This document shows positions 8,323-17,238 of a DNA stretch of 64,000 bases, one piece after another. This stretch comes from Drouetiella sp036703255 (GTDB lineage Bacteria; Cyanobacteriota; Cyanobacteriia; Elainellales; Elainellaceae): contig DATNPL010000081.1 of assembly GCA_036703255.1 (NCBI GenBank), positions 1 to 64,000 of the forward strand. The letters are read 5' to 3'. Below the pieces are notes generated by a model that was not told where the DNA came from, did no database searches, and saw only the letters and a list, made by a program, of their open reading frames with translations. Position 1 is the stretch's first letter, and each line of letters starts with the position of its first letter. The position numbers and the translations under genes were made by a program.

Positions 8323-10668
8323 TCAGGGAAACGCATCAAACACTAAAGTCCGATCGCTCCCATCATCTTCAAATACTTGTTCACCCACACCCACGACTTC
8401 CACAATCACCCGGCGAGGATGCGGTGTCCAATCGCCACTGCGTTCACCGATCGCCACAACAATGCGATCGCCCTCCGGATAGACCCGGTAATCTGTAGTG
8501 ATCCAAGCGCCATCGTAGTACTCAAAGCTGTTGCCATCGTCTTCGTACAGCGTAAACTCGCCTCTACCGCTCCAGACTTTGAGACGTAGCTCCGTTAAGG
8601 CAAACTCATCCATGTGCTGCATGGTTGGCGCGATCGGCAGAATCGCTCCGGCTCGGACATAAAGCGGCATGGTTTCCAAGGGCGCATCCGCTAGGACATA
8701 CTGGCTGCCCTCATAGGATTTGCCCGTCCACCAGTCATACCAGGTGCCTGCTGGCAGGTATACCGCCCGCTGCGTCACTCCAGGCCGCATCACAGGAGCC
8801 GCCATTAGCGAGGCTCCTAGCATCACCTGATCGGTTAGGTAATGGGTTTGTGGATCGGTCGGAAATTGATAAACCAAGGGTCGCAAAATCGGTGCGCCTG
8901 TAGTAGTCGCCTCCCAAAACAGACTGTAAAGATAGGGCAAAAGCTGATAGCGCAGGTTGATGTATTCCCGGCAAATAGCGGTGACGCGATCGCCAAATGC
9001 CCAGGGTTCATGGGGCTTAGTGTCAATCATGGAATGTCCGCGCATCAGCGGATAGAGCATTCCCACCTGCATCCAGCGGGCAAACAGCTCAGGTGTAGCG
9101 TTCCCGGCAAAGCCGCCGATATCAGCCCCGACAAAGGCCACCCCCGACAGCCCCAGGTTGCAGAGCATCGGCAGCGACATCTCCAAATAGTCCCACTGCG
9201 AGTGGTTATCGCCCGTCCAGACCGCCGACCAGCGCTGAATTCCGGCATAGCCCGATCGCGTTAGCACAAACGATCGCTGCTGCGGACGCAGGGCTTCCAG
9301 GGCTTCGGCTGCCGATCGCGCCATCATTTGCCCATACAAATTGCGGGTTTCGGCATAGGTCGTTCGGTCTGCGCCTGCGCCCTGCGGGGCATTTTCGGGA
9401 AACCAAATTTTTACACCCGGATCTCCAAAGGGGCGATCGTTCATGGCGGGTTCGTTCATGTCATTCCAGATGCCTGCCACGCCCACATCGGTTAGCGCCC
9501 GATGCGAGTTGCCCCACCAGTCGCGCACCTCCGATCGCATAAAGTCGGGAAACACAGAGCGATCGGCCCAGGCATAGGCATGAAAAACTTTGCCATCCCC
9601 ATGCCGGATGAAATAGTCTTGCTCTAGCCCTTCGTCCACCACAGGATAATGGTTGTCTGGATCATATTTCACCCCCGGATCAACGATCGTCACCACTCGA
9701 AAGCCCTGCTGACCTAAATCGCCTATCAGCCGCGCCGGATCGGGAAACTGCTGCGGATTCCAGGTAAAGACGCGAAAGCCGTGCATGTAGTCGATATCCA
9801 GATGAATCACATCACAGGGGATCTGGCGATCGCGGAATTCTTGGGCGATTCGTCGCACTTCCGGTTCTGAGCCATAGCTCCAGCGGCATTGATGGTAACC
9901 CAAGGCCCAACGGGGCGGCAGCGGCATTCGTCCGGTGAGTTCGGTATAGAGCTGCAAAACTTCCGCAGGATCAGAGCCACAGAACAGGTAATAATCCAAT
10001 TCACCCTGGGTTTCCATCTGCAACCAGTCGGCATGGGCAGCACCAACATCAAAGCTGCTGACATGCGTCGTGTTGAAAAATATGCCGTAGCAGACTGCCG
10101 AACGCAGCGCCAAAAACACCGGAATTACCTGATACATGGCACCCGTGAGGCTGGTGTAGTCGAGTGAATCGGTCGCGAGGTGGGTAAAGTGCTGCGATCG
10201 CTTTTCCAAAAGCCCGGTTCGTTCGCCAAAGCCATAGAAGCGATCGTCTGGCTCAATCTGCTTCCAGCAGGCAACCGTATCACCCCGCCAGCCGATTTGA
10301 ACATCTTGGGCAAAAGGGCGATCGTCTGAGTCGGCCTTGCGGTCAAAGCATCTCAGGCGGCAGGGTTGGCGGTCAATGAGAATGCGGAGGCGATCGGTTT
10401 TAATCTCGATCCCATCTGGAGTTTCCTGAACTTCAAAGGAGGCTGTCCAAACTTCATCGTCTTTGGTTACCGCCCACGATCGCCTGGGCAAAGGCTGTTC
10501 TCGCACCAATCGCACCCGAATCAAGCCAGCCGCCAAAACGCTAATCCAGAGCTGAGCATTCTCGCAGCCCAGCCGCACCTGCTGCGGCAAGACTTCAACC
10601 GTCTGTACCGCGCCCAATAGCGTCCAGGGGGCTTCAGTTTTGGGTAGCTGTCCGAAAAACTCTGGCAT
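8323..10668 (-). CDS. Glycoside hydrolase family 31 alpha-glucosidase
   Basis: This 781-residue enzyme contains the family 31 catalytic signature GIWNDMNEP with the nucleophile Asp403. It also has the substrate-site motifs HLDIDYMHGFRVFTW, GDNHSQWDYLEMSLPMLCNL (with the region expected to carry the acid/base) and VGADIGGF, and the histidine motif MRGHSMIDTKPHEPW. The N-terminal 200 residues form the beta-sandwich domain typical of GH31, and a C-terminal beta domain follows the barrel. There is no signal peptide, so it is probably cytoplasmic and acts on alpha-linked glucosides such as maltodextrins or glycogen fragments. Length is normal. It is a single gene on the minus strand, divergent from the [2Fe-2S] protein gene with 88 nt between starts. 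Confidence 0.95.
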   Translation of the reverse strand: MPEFFGQLPKTEAPWTLLGAVQTVEVLPQQVRLGCENAQLWISVLAAGLIRVRLVREQPLPRRSWAVTKDDEVWTASFEVQETPDGIEIKTDRLRILIDRQPCRLRCFDRKADSDDRPFAQDVQIGWRGDTVACWKQIEPDDRFYGFGERTGLLEKRSQHFTHLATDSLDYTSLTGAMYQVIPVFLALRSAVCYGIFFNTTHVSSFDVGAAHADWLQMETQGELDYYLFCGSDPAEVLQLYTELTGRMPLPPRWALGYHQCRWSYGSEPEVRRIAQEFRDRQIPCDVIHLDIDYMHGFRVFTWNPQQFPDPARLIGDLGQQGFRVVTIVDPGVKYDPDNHYPVVDEGLEQDYFIRHGDGKVFHAYAWADRSVFPDFMRSEVRDWWGNSHRALTDVGVAGIWNDMNEPAMNDRPFGDPGVKIWFPENAPQGAGADRTTYAETRNLYGQMMARSAAEALEALRPQQRSFVLTRSGYAGIQRWSAVWTGDNHSQWDYLEMSLPMLCNLGLSGVAFVGADIGGFAGNATPELFARWMQVGMLYPLMRGHSMIDTKPHEPWAFGDRVTAICREYINLRYQLLPYLYSLFWEATTTGAPILRPLVYQFPTDPQTHYLTDQVMLGASLMAAPVMRPGVTQRAVYLPAGTWYDWWTGKSYEGSQYVLADAPLETMPLYVRAGAILPIAPTMQHMDEFALTELRLKVWSGRGEFTLYEDDGNSFEYYDGAWITTDYRVYPEGDRIVVAIGERSGDWTPHPRRVIVEVVGVGEQVFEDDGSDRTLVFDAFP

Positions 10669-10756
10669 AGTTCCTGCGGGTAGGGTGTTCTAGTGCAGAA
10701 TCAACTTTTCACTACACTAGGATGGACGTAATCATTCTGGATGAGCGCAAAAAACT

Positions 10757-11212
10757 ATGGCTCCTGACTGCGATATTACCGCGCCAGATTCCTCTCTAGC
10801 GTCCCTCAATGCCTGTGTTCAGACCTTAGGCATACCCCAAATTCAGCGCCACCTCTTCCTTTGTGCTGACCAGACGGTGCCTAAGTGCTGCGACAAAACC
10901 GAGAGCCTGGTCGCTTGGGATTATCTCAAAAAGCGCTTGAAACAGCTCGGACTTGATCAGCCCACGGCCGATCGCCCCACCTGCATTTTTCGCACCAAAG
11001 CCAACTGTTTACGAGTCTGTCAAAAAGGCCCGATTCTGCTGGTTTATCCTGACGGCGTTTGGTATCACAGCGCCTCGCCAGACGTGATTGAGCAAATCAT
11101 CCAAGAGCATCTGCTGGGCGATCGCATTGTTGAAAAATACGCCTTTCTCACCCATGCTCTGCCACAATCTACCCCAGCGAACGGAGATTCGAAGTCGCCT
11201 CAGCTCCCTTAG
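10757..11212 (+). CDS. Thioredoxin-like [2Fe-2S] ferredoxin
   Basis: This 151-residue protein belongs to the thioredoxin-fold [2Fe-2S] ferredoxin family. Candidate cluster ligands are Cys36 (HLFLC), Cys44/Cys45 (PKCC), Cys84 and Cys88 (NCLRVCQKGP). The conserved block GPILLVYPDGVWY then precedes a C-terminal helix. It would act as a soluble electron carrier; the partner is unknown. An intact gene here is notable because its last 61 codons and about 40 bases of 3' flank recur as a remnant at 16965-17187, at the far side of an accessory segment. In the aligned part the core codons differ mostly at synonymous positions. Confidence 0.88.
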   Translation: MAPDCDITAPDSSLASLNACVQTLGIPQIQRHLFLCADQTVPKCCDKTESLVAWDYLKKRLKQLGLDQPTADRPTCIFRTKANCLRVCQKGPILLVYPDGVWYHSASPDVIEQIIQEHLLGDRIVEKYAFLTHALPQSTPANGDSKSPQLP

Positions 11213-11251
11213 CCAGTCAGGAATCACGGTATCGAGAATTGATACACTGAG
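11029..11251 (+). repeat. Direct repeat, copy A (3' end of ferredoxin gene), 223 bp
   Basis: This segment aligns without gaps to 16965-17187. I count 17 mismatches by eye, about 92% identity. It covers the last part of the [2Fe-2S] protein gene and 39 bases beyond its stop. The two copies bracket the protease, toxin-antitoxin and TPR-CHAT genes. Confidence 0.9.
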
Positions 11252-11347
11252 TCGCTCTATCAAATTTCCTCTGATAATCAAAATCAGGTATTGCTAAAGC
11301 GATCGCCTTACTCACCCCTCGGTTCATTCACTCTTGAGAAAGCCCCC

Positions 11348-12367
11348 ATGCGAAAACTATCCAAACAAGTTTTAATTTTCTTCTTAGCCGGATTGCTGTC
11401 TGTGCCACTCTTGGGTCACAGGACTCAAGCTCAAGCTCAAGATGGCGGTAAATGTGCCAATCTAACACTCCCTACGCCGATCGCCATTCCCTTTAATGCT
11501 GCTACAGATAGTGAAAGCTTCCGTCCGCAATTTGTGCAGCAATCCGATCGCCCTTGCAACGACACGCAGGCAATCCTGGGGCAAGACGATCGGATTCCAG
11601 TCACCAGCCAACTGTTTCCTTGGAAAGCGATCGGACGGTTAGAGTGGGCAACTAGCGATCCAAACGCAACTGGGATCTGTACAGGAACCCTAATTGGCAA
11701 AGATTTAGTCGTGACCAATTCTCATTGTTTGGATGCTGCAATGAAAGCCCAAAATAGCCAAACTCCCCGTATTGCTTTTGAGCCGAATCTGATTGATGGT
11801 TCTTTCAACCAGAGCGACTTGGCAACGGTGACAAGTTGGGAGTATGGCTGGAAATCGGGCTATCAGGCGAATAGCGCTGATGAGGTCAACAAAGACTGGG
11901 CGCTACTCAAACTTGATAAGCCTTTGGGGGAAACCTACGGATATTTGGGGTGGCGATCGCTAGATCTCTCAGATGAGGCAGTCTTGAATTCTTTGCAAGG
12001 TCAAATTCGACTCGCGGGTTATTCTGGCGACTTTCCTAGAAGTGCTCCTGCTAATCAGCAAGGCAACACTGCAAGTGTCCATATTGGCTGTAGCATTGCA
12101 GGATCAGGTGAAGGGTTTCTTATCCACAATTGCGACACGATGGGCGGAGCCTCTGGAAGTGCTCTAATCGCTCGGTTTGATGATGGTAATTATTACATTA
12201 TTGGGCTTCACAGAGGATCTAATTCTGATATCCAACTGAGTACACAAGAGTCTTGCGAGGCTTTTGATCGGAATGGAAACATTGCAACGATAGGCCCCTG
12301 TGCCAACATTGGGCCTCAAGTTTCGCAATGGGCAACTCAGGCGGCAGCCATGCGGCGATCGACTTGA
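11348..12367 (+). CDS. Secreted trypsin-like serine peptidase
   Basis: From ATG 11348 the 339-residue product begins with a basic stretch and a hydrophobic core (MRKLSKQVLIFFLAGLLSVP) ending near AQAQ, a clear signal peptide. The chymotrypsin-like triad is visible: His126 in VVTNSHC, Asp183 in NKDWALLKL and Ser269 in MGGASGSAL. The oxyanion loop reads GASGS rather than GDSGGP, as in V8/glutamyl-endopeptidase-like members. It should act outside the cytoplasm. A start at 11291 would place residues before the signal peptide, so I reject it. It lies just inside the direct repeat, converges on the ParDE pair, and has an ordinary number of HIP1 sites, so composition does not mark it as foreign. Confidence 0.87.
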   Translation: MRKLSKQVLIFFLAGLLSVPLLGHRTQAQAQDGGKCANLTLPTPIAIPFNAATDSESFRPQFVQQSDRPCNDTQAILGQDDRIPVTSQLFPWKAIGRLEWATSDPNATGICTGTLIGKDLVVTNSHCLDAAMKAQNSQTPRIAFEPNLIDGSFNQSDLATVTSWEYGWKSGYQANSADEVNKDWALLKLDKPLGETYGYLGWRSLDLSDEAVLNSLQGQIRLAGYSGDFPRSAPANQQGNTASVHIGCSIAGSGEGFLIHNCDTMGGASGSALIARFDDGNYYIIGLHRGSNSDIQLSTQESCEAFDRNGNIATIGPCANIGPQVSQWATQAAAMRRST

Positions 12368-12404
12368 AATATGCCATTACAACTTATCGGCATTGTTTAA
12401 AAAG

Positions 12405-12463
12405 GGGATGAATTTTTGTTGGAGAGGAGAGCAAATCGCCCCTCTCCAACAAAAATTCATCCC
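12405..12463. terminator. Perfect 23-bp inverted repeat between convergent genes
   Basis: The arms 12405-12427 and 12441-12463 are fully complementary (GGGATGAATTTTTGTTGG... with its reverse complement) around a 13-nt loop. It sits between the 3' ends of the protease gene and the ParE-type gene, the position of a bidirectional terminator. No T-run follows, as with most hairpins in this window. Confidence 0.7.
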
Positions 12464-12479
12464 AGAGAGCACCGCCAAT

Positions 12480-12794
12480 TTATCTTGATTCGTCGGAGTC
12501 TGTGAACAGATCTCTTAGGTTTCGATAGCCGCTAATCACCCGAAGAATATCTACTCCTGACTGAGAGACCGTGTAGAAAACCAAGTAGCTCTCTACGGAG
12601 AGACTTCGCAGCCCCGGTAAAATCTCGTCGCGCTGTCGTCCCAATTTGGGAAACTGAGCGATTTTGACAAATTTTGCCTCAAGCTTGGCTAGCCATCGAT
12701 CGCCTTGCTCTAAACCAGACTGACTGGCAATGTAGTCAGCGATTGCCTCAATGTCTCGAACCGCAGGTTGAGTCAGGCGAAACTGCGGAGTCAT
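12480..12794 (-). CDS. parE: ParE/RelE-superfamily toxin
   Basis: This 104-residue protein has the ParE-type pattern: an N-terminal strand (FRLTQPAVRDI), a helical hairpin (EAIADYIASQSGLEQGDRWL), then PKLGRQRDEILPGLRSL and the strand SYLVFYTVSQSGVDILRVI ending in a basic patch. ParE toxins poison DNA gyrase, whereas RelE-type relatives cut mRNA; sequence favours ParE. The antitoxin gene lies directly upstream with 3 nt between, the order expected for a ParD-ParE unit. The C-terminal tail DLFTDSDESR is acidic and unusual but short. Confidence 0.88.
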   Translation of the reverse strand: MTPQFRLTQPAVRDIEAIADYIASQSGLEQGDRWLAKLEAKFVKIAQFPKLGRQRDEILPGLRSLSVESYLVFYTVSQSGVDILRVISGYRNLRDLFTDSDESR

Positions 12795-12797
12795 GAT

Positions 12798-13055
12798 TCA
12801 GGTAAAGCGCGATTTGAGGTTGGCACGAATCTGCTCCATGGCGGTTGCACCATCTACCCATTCGCCGCGTTGGACGGCTTCCCATCCAATCCGGGCTTCT
12901 TGTTGCAAAGCTGGCAGTTGCCCTTGATAGAGGTCTTCTTGCTGTTCAAGCAACTGTACCCCTGCCAAAATCACCTCAAGAACAGATTGATATTTACCGC
13001 TGGCAATTTGGCGCTGTACCAGTTGCTCTAGTTCGGGTGGTAGAACAATTTGCAT
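12798..13055 (-). CDS. parD: ParD-like antitoxin
   Basis: This 85-residue protein starts with a strand-like segment (MQIVLPPELEQLVQRQIASG) followed by YQSVLEVILAGVQLLE, a ribbon-helix-helix arrangement typical of ParD. The C-terminal half is acidic and flexible, expected to wrap the ParE toxin. It is promoter-proximal to the toxin gene, separated by 3 nt. ParD dimers usually repress their own promoter, so the operator should lie between 13056 and 13120, but I see no clear palindrome there. Confidence 0.85.
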   Translation of the reverse strand: MQIVLPPELEQLVQRQIASGKYQSVLEVILAGVQLLEQQEDLYQGQLPALQQEARIGWEAVQRGEWVDGATAMEQIRANLKSRFT

Positions 13056-13120
13056 AGGGATTGACGCTTTTCTTTGATTCTAACGTGGGGTGCGCGCTCC
13101 TTCATGTTCAGGTGCGTTGC

Positions 13121-13435
13121 TCACACGTTAATGCCTTCCTGACTAATATTGCGGTAGAGTTGCAGACAGCCGCTCTCAAATTCATCGACTGCCGCAGGTT
13201 TGGCTGAAATGAGATAGTCTGACTCCAACTGCATGGGTTAGAGGAGTTCGACGATCGCTCGTAGTTCCTGGAAGTGGTCAAAGGGGGGATGGAGTAGGAC
13301 GAGTAAGTCTAGATCACTGGATTGGGTTGCTTCGTTGCGAGCGACTGAGCCATACAGGATCAAGCTCTTGAGGCGATCGCCATAATGCTCTACTAGCCTT
13401 TGTTTACAGCGTTCGACAACCGTGTTTAAAGTCAT
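13121..13435 (-). pseudogene. MNT-type nucleotidyltransferase interrupted by an in-frame stop
   Basis: The first 65 codons (13435 down to 13241) give a standard minimal nucleotidyltransferase N-terminus with LILYGSVARNEATQSSDLDL, that is the GSx10DxD catalytic motif. A TAA at 13238-13240 follows AIVELL. In the same frame the sequence then continues with MQLESDYLISAKPAAVDEF and ends NISQEGINV at 13121. This looks like the normal C-terminal half of these proteins, including the final RxGxxV-like block. Joined, the product would be 104 residues, the usual family length. A single nonsense change is the simplest explanation. No HEPN partner gene is adjacent, so the pair has probably been lost. Confidence 0.8.
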
Positions 13436-13563
13436 CTTATCTCCTCCTTTAACCCGAATCGATCGCGTCTCTAAGCTTATGGTAGTCGATCGCCTTTCAA
13501 CGGAAGTTACGGTTCATGTAACCGGGGCTGATGGTGTGCTGAGAGACTTTATGATGGGCGATC

Positions 13564-16500
13564 GTGGGGGAAGATGAGTGCGGTCGTGAAGGGGGTGGGA
13601 GAATGGGCGATCGAGTTGGGTATGGACGGAAAGTAAGAAGACGGTGGCTGAAGTGGCGGAATCGAAGCATCAGTTTATTGTTTGGGCTTCTCCTTATTTT
13701 TGAGACGCACACGGCAATATCAGAAGAGCACCTAAACCGAAATACTATTCTCCTCGCCCAGAGCAGCCAGAATACTCCTGTTCTAGAAGCGGCTCAGCTT
13801 TATCAACAGGGGGATCAACTATTCCAGCAAGGAACAAATGAATCTTTACGGCAAGCAATCCAAGTTTGGGAACAGGCACGACAACTTTCTCAAGCAGAAC
13901 GTAACCAGAAGCTGGAAGCTGCGATTCTCCATAGCACTGGCAGCATTTACTATAGACTTCATCTATGGCAACAGGCTTTTGATCATTACAGACAAGCATT
14001 AATTTTGTGGCGTAAGGAAGGTCTGAGGGCAGAGGAAGCCAACACTTTGTATTGGATTGGCTCAATCTATAGGGGTCAAGGTCATCCACAGCAAGCTTTG
14101 GTTTACTATGAGCAAGCACTATCTCTTAAACAAGAGATTAACAACCCAGAGTTAGAATCTCAGATTCTCACTGCTGCTGGCTCTGCCCATGCGGACTTAC
14201 AGGAATGGCAACCAGCACTTGATTATTTCAGACAGGCTTTGCCTTTATGGAGAATACAGGGTAACTGGGCAGACGTAATTACTACGCTTAGATATATCGG
14301 TGAGTTTCATCTTTCTTTAGGGCAGTACCAATCATCTCTTTACTATTACAAGGAAGCTCTAGAGCTATCTCAAGAAAAACAGTATTGGACAGGACAGGCA
14401 GACGTTCTCCAAGACATAGCAAAGCTTTACACTGCCAAGGGAGAATACCAACAGGCATTGGAATACCACGATCAAACATTGAAGTTATGTCAAGAGAAAG
14501 GAGATTGGGAACAGGAAGCTAGAGTGCTTAACAATATTGGCAATCTTTATTCAACTCAAGGTGGTTTTCAGCAAGCACTGAATGTTTACTATGAAGCACT
14601 TAATTTACTTCAAGAAAACCATAGACAAAACGGACAGATATTATATAATACTGTGCTAGAAATTGCTCGTGCTTATCATTCTATGGGTGATGATAGACGA
14701 GCAATATACTATTACTTACAGTTATTACCTGGCTTAGACATAAAAGAGGATATAGAAAGGATTGATAATCTCGAAATTATTCAATTTTATGCCGCAGTCT
14801 TCAAGGATATGGGCGATATCTATTCTACAAAAGATTATCAGCAGGCACTGGATTCTTATGATCTAGCATTGAGGGGAGCAAGAACAAGCCAAGACCAGAT
14901 AATAGAAGCTACTGTACTCAACAGTATTGCTAACCTCTATTCTAATCAAAAGAACTATCGGCAGGCATTGGAATATTACAGTCAGGAGTTACACATATCT
15001 CAAGCACTCGAAGATCGATCAGTAGAGGCTATTGCACTTGAAGGTATTGGGAATGTCTACTTAGAGCAGGGCGATGATAAACAGGCATTAGATTACTACA
15101 AACGTTCATTGTATGCTTGGCAATTAGCCAATAATCCAGCCTATCAATTTATAACTCTTCATAAGATCGCTTCTATTTACTACAAGCAAGAGAAATTTGA
15201 AGAAGCTCTAGCAAAGCTTGACGCAGCCATCAATATCATTGAAGGTTATCGCGTCAAATTCACTGGTGACGATCTTCGTACATCTTATTTTGCTAGTGTT
15301 CAACATATTTATCAACTCAAATGCGACATCCTAATGCAGTTGGGAAGAGATGTCGAAGCTTTTGATACTAATGAAAGTGCCCGCGCTCGAACCTTATTAG
15401 AATTACTGACTGAATCCAAGACCGATATTCGCAAAAATGTAGCTCCTAAACTAGTTGAGCAAGAGCATGATCTAATTACGCAACAAGAAGCACAATACAA
15501 TCTTCTGAATACAGTTCAAACTGAGTCAGCACGAAGAACAATTCAAACAAAATTAGGCGAAATTTTTAGAGAACTTGAGACTCTCAAAATTGAAATTCGC
15601 CGCACTAGTCCTGCTTACGCTAATCTCAAATATCCTACGCCCTTGACCGCTACCGAAATTCAGCAGCAAGTTCTTGATGACGATACTCTGTTGTTGAAAT
15701 ATTCTCTCGGTGAAAAGCAGAGCTACCTGTGGATTGTTCCCAAACAAGGCACGATCGCCAGCTACCCCCTACATAACCGCAAAGACATCGAAACTGCCGC
15801 CAAAACTTTCAAAAACATCATTTCCAACCTCTCCTGCGAACCCAACAACCCAGAGCCTTGTGTTCCCCTACAAGCTATCCGCGACGGCAAAGCGCTCACC
15901 AGTTTAATCCTGCCGCCCGCAGCCGCCCAGCAAATTGCAGGCAAAAAACGGCTGCTGATTGTTGGCGATGGCGAATTGCAACTCATCCCCTTCGCTGCCC
16001 TTCCTGACCCCAATGCCCCCGATGATCCAACCATTCCCCCCGAAGCAGACTACGTTCCGCTGGTGATGGCGCATGAAATCATCAACGCTCCCTCCGCCTC
16101 CACGATCGCCACCCTGCGCCAGCAGATGCAGCAGGAACGCCAAGCAAACCAGCGCCCTGCTCAAAAAGCGATCGCCATCATCGCCGACCCAGTATTTGGC
16201 ACAGACGACGATCGCTTCCAAGCTTCCCACAGCTTACCGTCTGCCACTCAGGCAAGCGCTGAGTCTGCGATCGAATCCCTTCCCCTCTCATCACAACTCG
16301 ACCTCTCTGCCCTAGAAAGCGCTCAACGCAGCACCACTAATACGCCCTTCGACAGTCCTGTGCCCTTGATTCCCCGCCTGGGTAAAACCGAAGAAACCGC
16401 TAAGCAAATCCTGAAACTTGTCCCCGATGCAGCTCAGAAAACGGCTGTGTTTGGCTTTGATGCCAATCAAGACTGGGTGACAGGCGATCGCTCTCACCTC

Positions 16501-16959
16501 AGTCAATACCGCCAGATTCTGTTTGCGACCCACGGTATTTTTGATGGACAAAACCCAGCGCGATCGGGCATCGTGTTGTCGCTGGTGGATCAGCAGGGCA
16601 AGCCACGAGATGGTTATCTGCGGCTCAACGAGATTTTCAACCTGAACTTGGCGGCAGATTTAGTTGTATTGAGCGCTTGCAAAAGCGGTCAAGGCGAAAA
16701 CATTCGCGGCGAGGGGTTAGTCGGCATCACCCGTGGCTTCATGTATGCCGGAGCCGAACGGATTGTTGCCTCGCTGTGGAATATCGACGCCGGAGATCCC
16801 ACCGACAACTTTCTCACCGCCTATTTCCAGAAAATGCTGTCACAGTCAGATGCGATCGCACCCACAGCCGCCTTCCACGAGACACAAAAAGAAATGTTTC
16901 AAAAGTACAAAGATCCCTATTACTGGGCAGCTTTCACCCTACAGGGCGAATGGCAATAG
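13564..16959 (+). CDS. TPR-CHAT protein (caspase-like protease with TPR array)
   Basis: This 1131-residue protein has a basic N-terminus and one hydrophobic segment (SISLLFGLLLIFETHTAIS), a signal peptide or membrane anchor. An array of about 12-13 tetratricopeptide-like units with the recurring QALxYYxQAL pattern follows (about residues 70-590). After a coiled linker comes a C-terminal CHAT domain with the catalytic dyad His990 (FATHGIFDG) and Cys1039 (VLSACKSGQGE). CHAT proteases are caspase relatives that are often controlled by attached repeat domains. The TPR half is AT-rich and has no GCGATCGC site, while the CHAT half is GC-richer with many. GTG/ATG choice: ATG 13603 (MGDRVGYGRK) is an equally good start. 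The gene is divergent from the broken nucleotidyltransferase. Confidence 0.88.
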   Translation: MGEDECGREGGGRMGDRVGYGRKVRRRWLKWRNRSISLLFGLLLIFETHTAISEEHLNRNTILLAQSSQNTPVLEAAQLYQQGDQLFQQGTNESLRQAIQVWEQARQLSQAERNQKLEAAILHSTGSIYYRLHLWQQAFDHYRQALILWRKEGLRAEEANTLYWIGSIYRGQGHPQQALVYYEQALSLKQEINNPELESQILTAAGSAHADLQEWQPALDYFRQALPLWRIQGNWADVITTLRYIGEFHLSLGQYQSSLYYYKEALELSQEKQYWTGQADVLQDIAKLYTAKGEYQQALEYHDQTLKLCQEKGDWEQEARVLNNIGNLYSTQGGFQQALNVYYEALNLLQENHRQNGQILYNTVLEIARAYHSMGDDRRAIYYYLQLLPGLDIKEDIERIDNLEIIQFYAAVFKDMGDIYSTKDYQQALDSYDLALRGARTSQDQIIEATVLNSIANLYSNQKNYRQALEYYSQELHISQALEDRSVEAIALEGIGNVYLEQGDDKQALDYYKRSLYAWQLANNPAYQFITLHKIASIYYKQEKFEEALAKLDAAINIIEGYRVKFTGDDLRTSYFASVQHIYQLKCDILMQLGRDVEAFDTNESARARTLLELLTESKTDIRKNVAPKLVEQEHDLITQQEAQYNLLNTVQTESARRTIQTKLGEIFRELETLKIEIRRTSPAYANLKYPTPLTATEIQQQVLDDDTLLLKYSLGEKQSYLWIVPKQGTIASYPLHNRKDIETAAKTFKNIISNLSCEPNNPEPCVPLQAIRDGKALTSLILPPAAAQQIAGKKRLLIVGDGELQLIPFAALPDPNAPDDPTIPPEADYVPLVMAHEIINAPSASTIATLRQQMQQERQANQRPAQKAIAIIADPVFGTDDDRFQASHSLPSATQASAESAIESLPLSSQLDLSALESAQRSTTNTPFDSPVPLIPRLGKTEETAKQILKLVPDAAQKTAVFGFDANQDWVTGDRSHLSQYRQILFATHGIFDGQNPARSGIVLSLVDQQGKPRDGYLRLNEIFNLNLAADLVVLSACKSGQGENIRGEGLVGITRGFMYAGAERIVASLWNIDAGDPTDNFLTAYFQKMLSQSDAIAPTAAFHETQKEMFQKYKDPYYWAAFTLQGEWQ

Positions 16960-16964
16960 CTATA

Positions 16965-17139
16965 CCCGATTCTGCTGGTTTATCCTGACGGCGTGTGGTA
17001 TCACAGCGCCACGCCAGACGTGATTGAGCAAATCATCCAAGAGCATCTGTTGGGCGATCGCATTGTCGAAAAGTACGCCTTTCTCACCCATGCTCTGCCA
17101 CAATCTGCCCCAGCGATCGGAGATCTGGAGTCGCCTTAG
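16965..17139 (+). pseudogene. 3' fragment of a second [2Fe-2S] ferredoxin gene
   Basis: This stretch encodes PILLVYPDGVWYHSATPDVI and the rest of the C-terminal half of the ferredoxin family protein at 10757, ending at TAG 17137, but has no start or cluster-binding half. Over its first 43 codons the differences from the intact copy are four synonymous changes and one Ser/Thr change, so both copies were once under selection as functional proteins. The fragment begins 5 nt after the stop of the TPR-CHAT gene. Similarity extends past the stop to 17187. Confidence 0.88.
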
Positions 17140-17238
17140 CTCTCTTAGCCAGTCAAGAACCACTGTATCGGGAATTGATATACTGAGCTGCCTGAGCGGA
17201 TAAATGTGAAAGAAGTCCAATTTTACAAAGTTCAATAG

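Noticed and set aside
8264..10620. Several frames of 60-140 codons on the opposite strand of the alpha-glucosidase gene.
   Set aside because: They have no recognisable motifs and lie wholly inside a strong GH31 coding sequence, so they are antisense artefacts of high GC content.
16965..17187. The repeat as an attachment site of a tyrosine-recombinase island.
   Set aside because: The repeat is long, diverged at 17 positions, and no integrase gene lies between the copies; I keep the simpler idea of homologous import or rearrangement.
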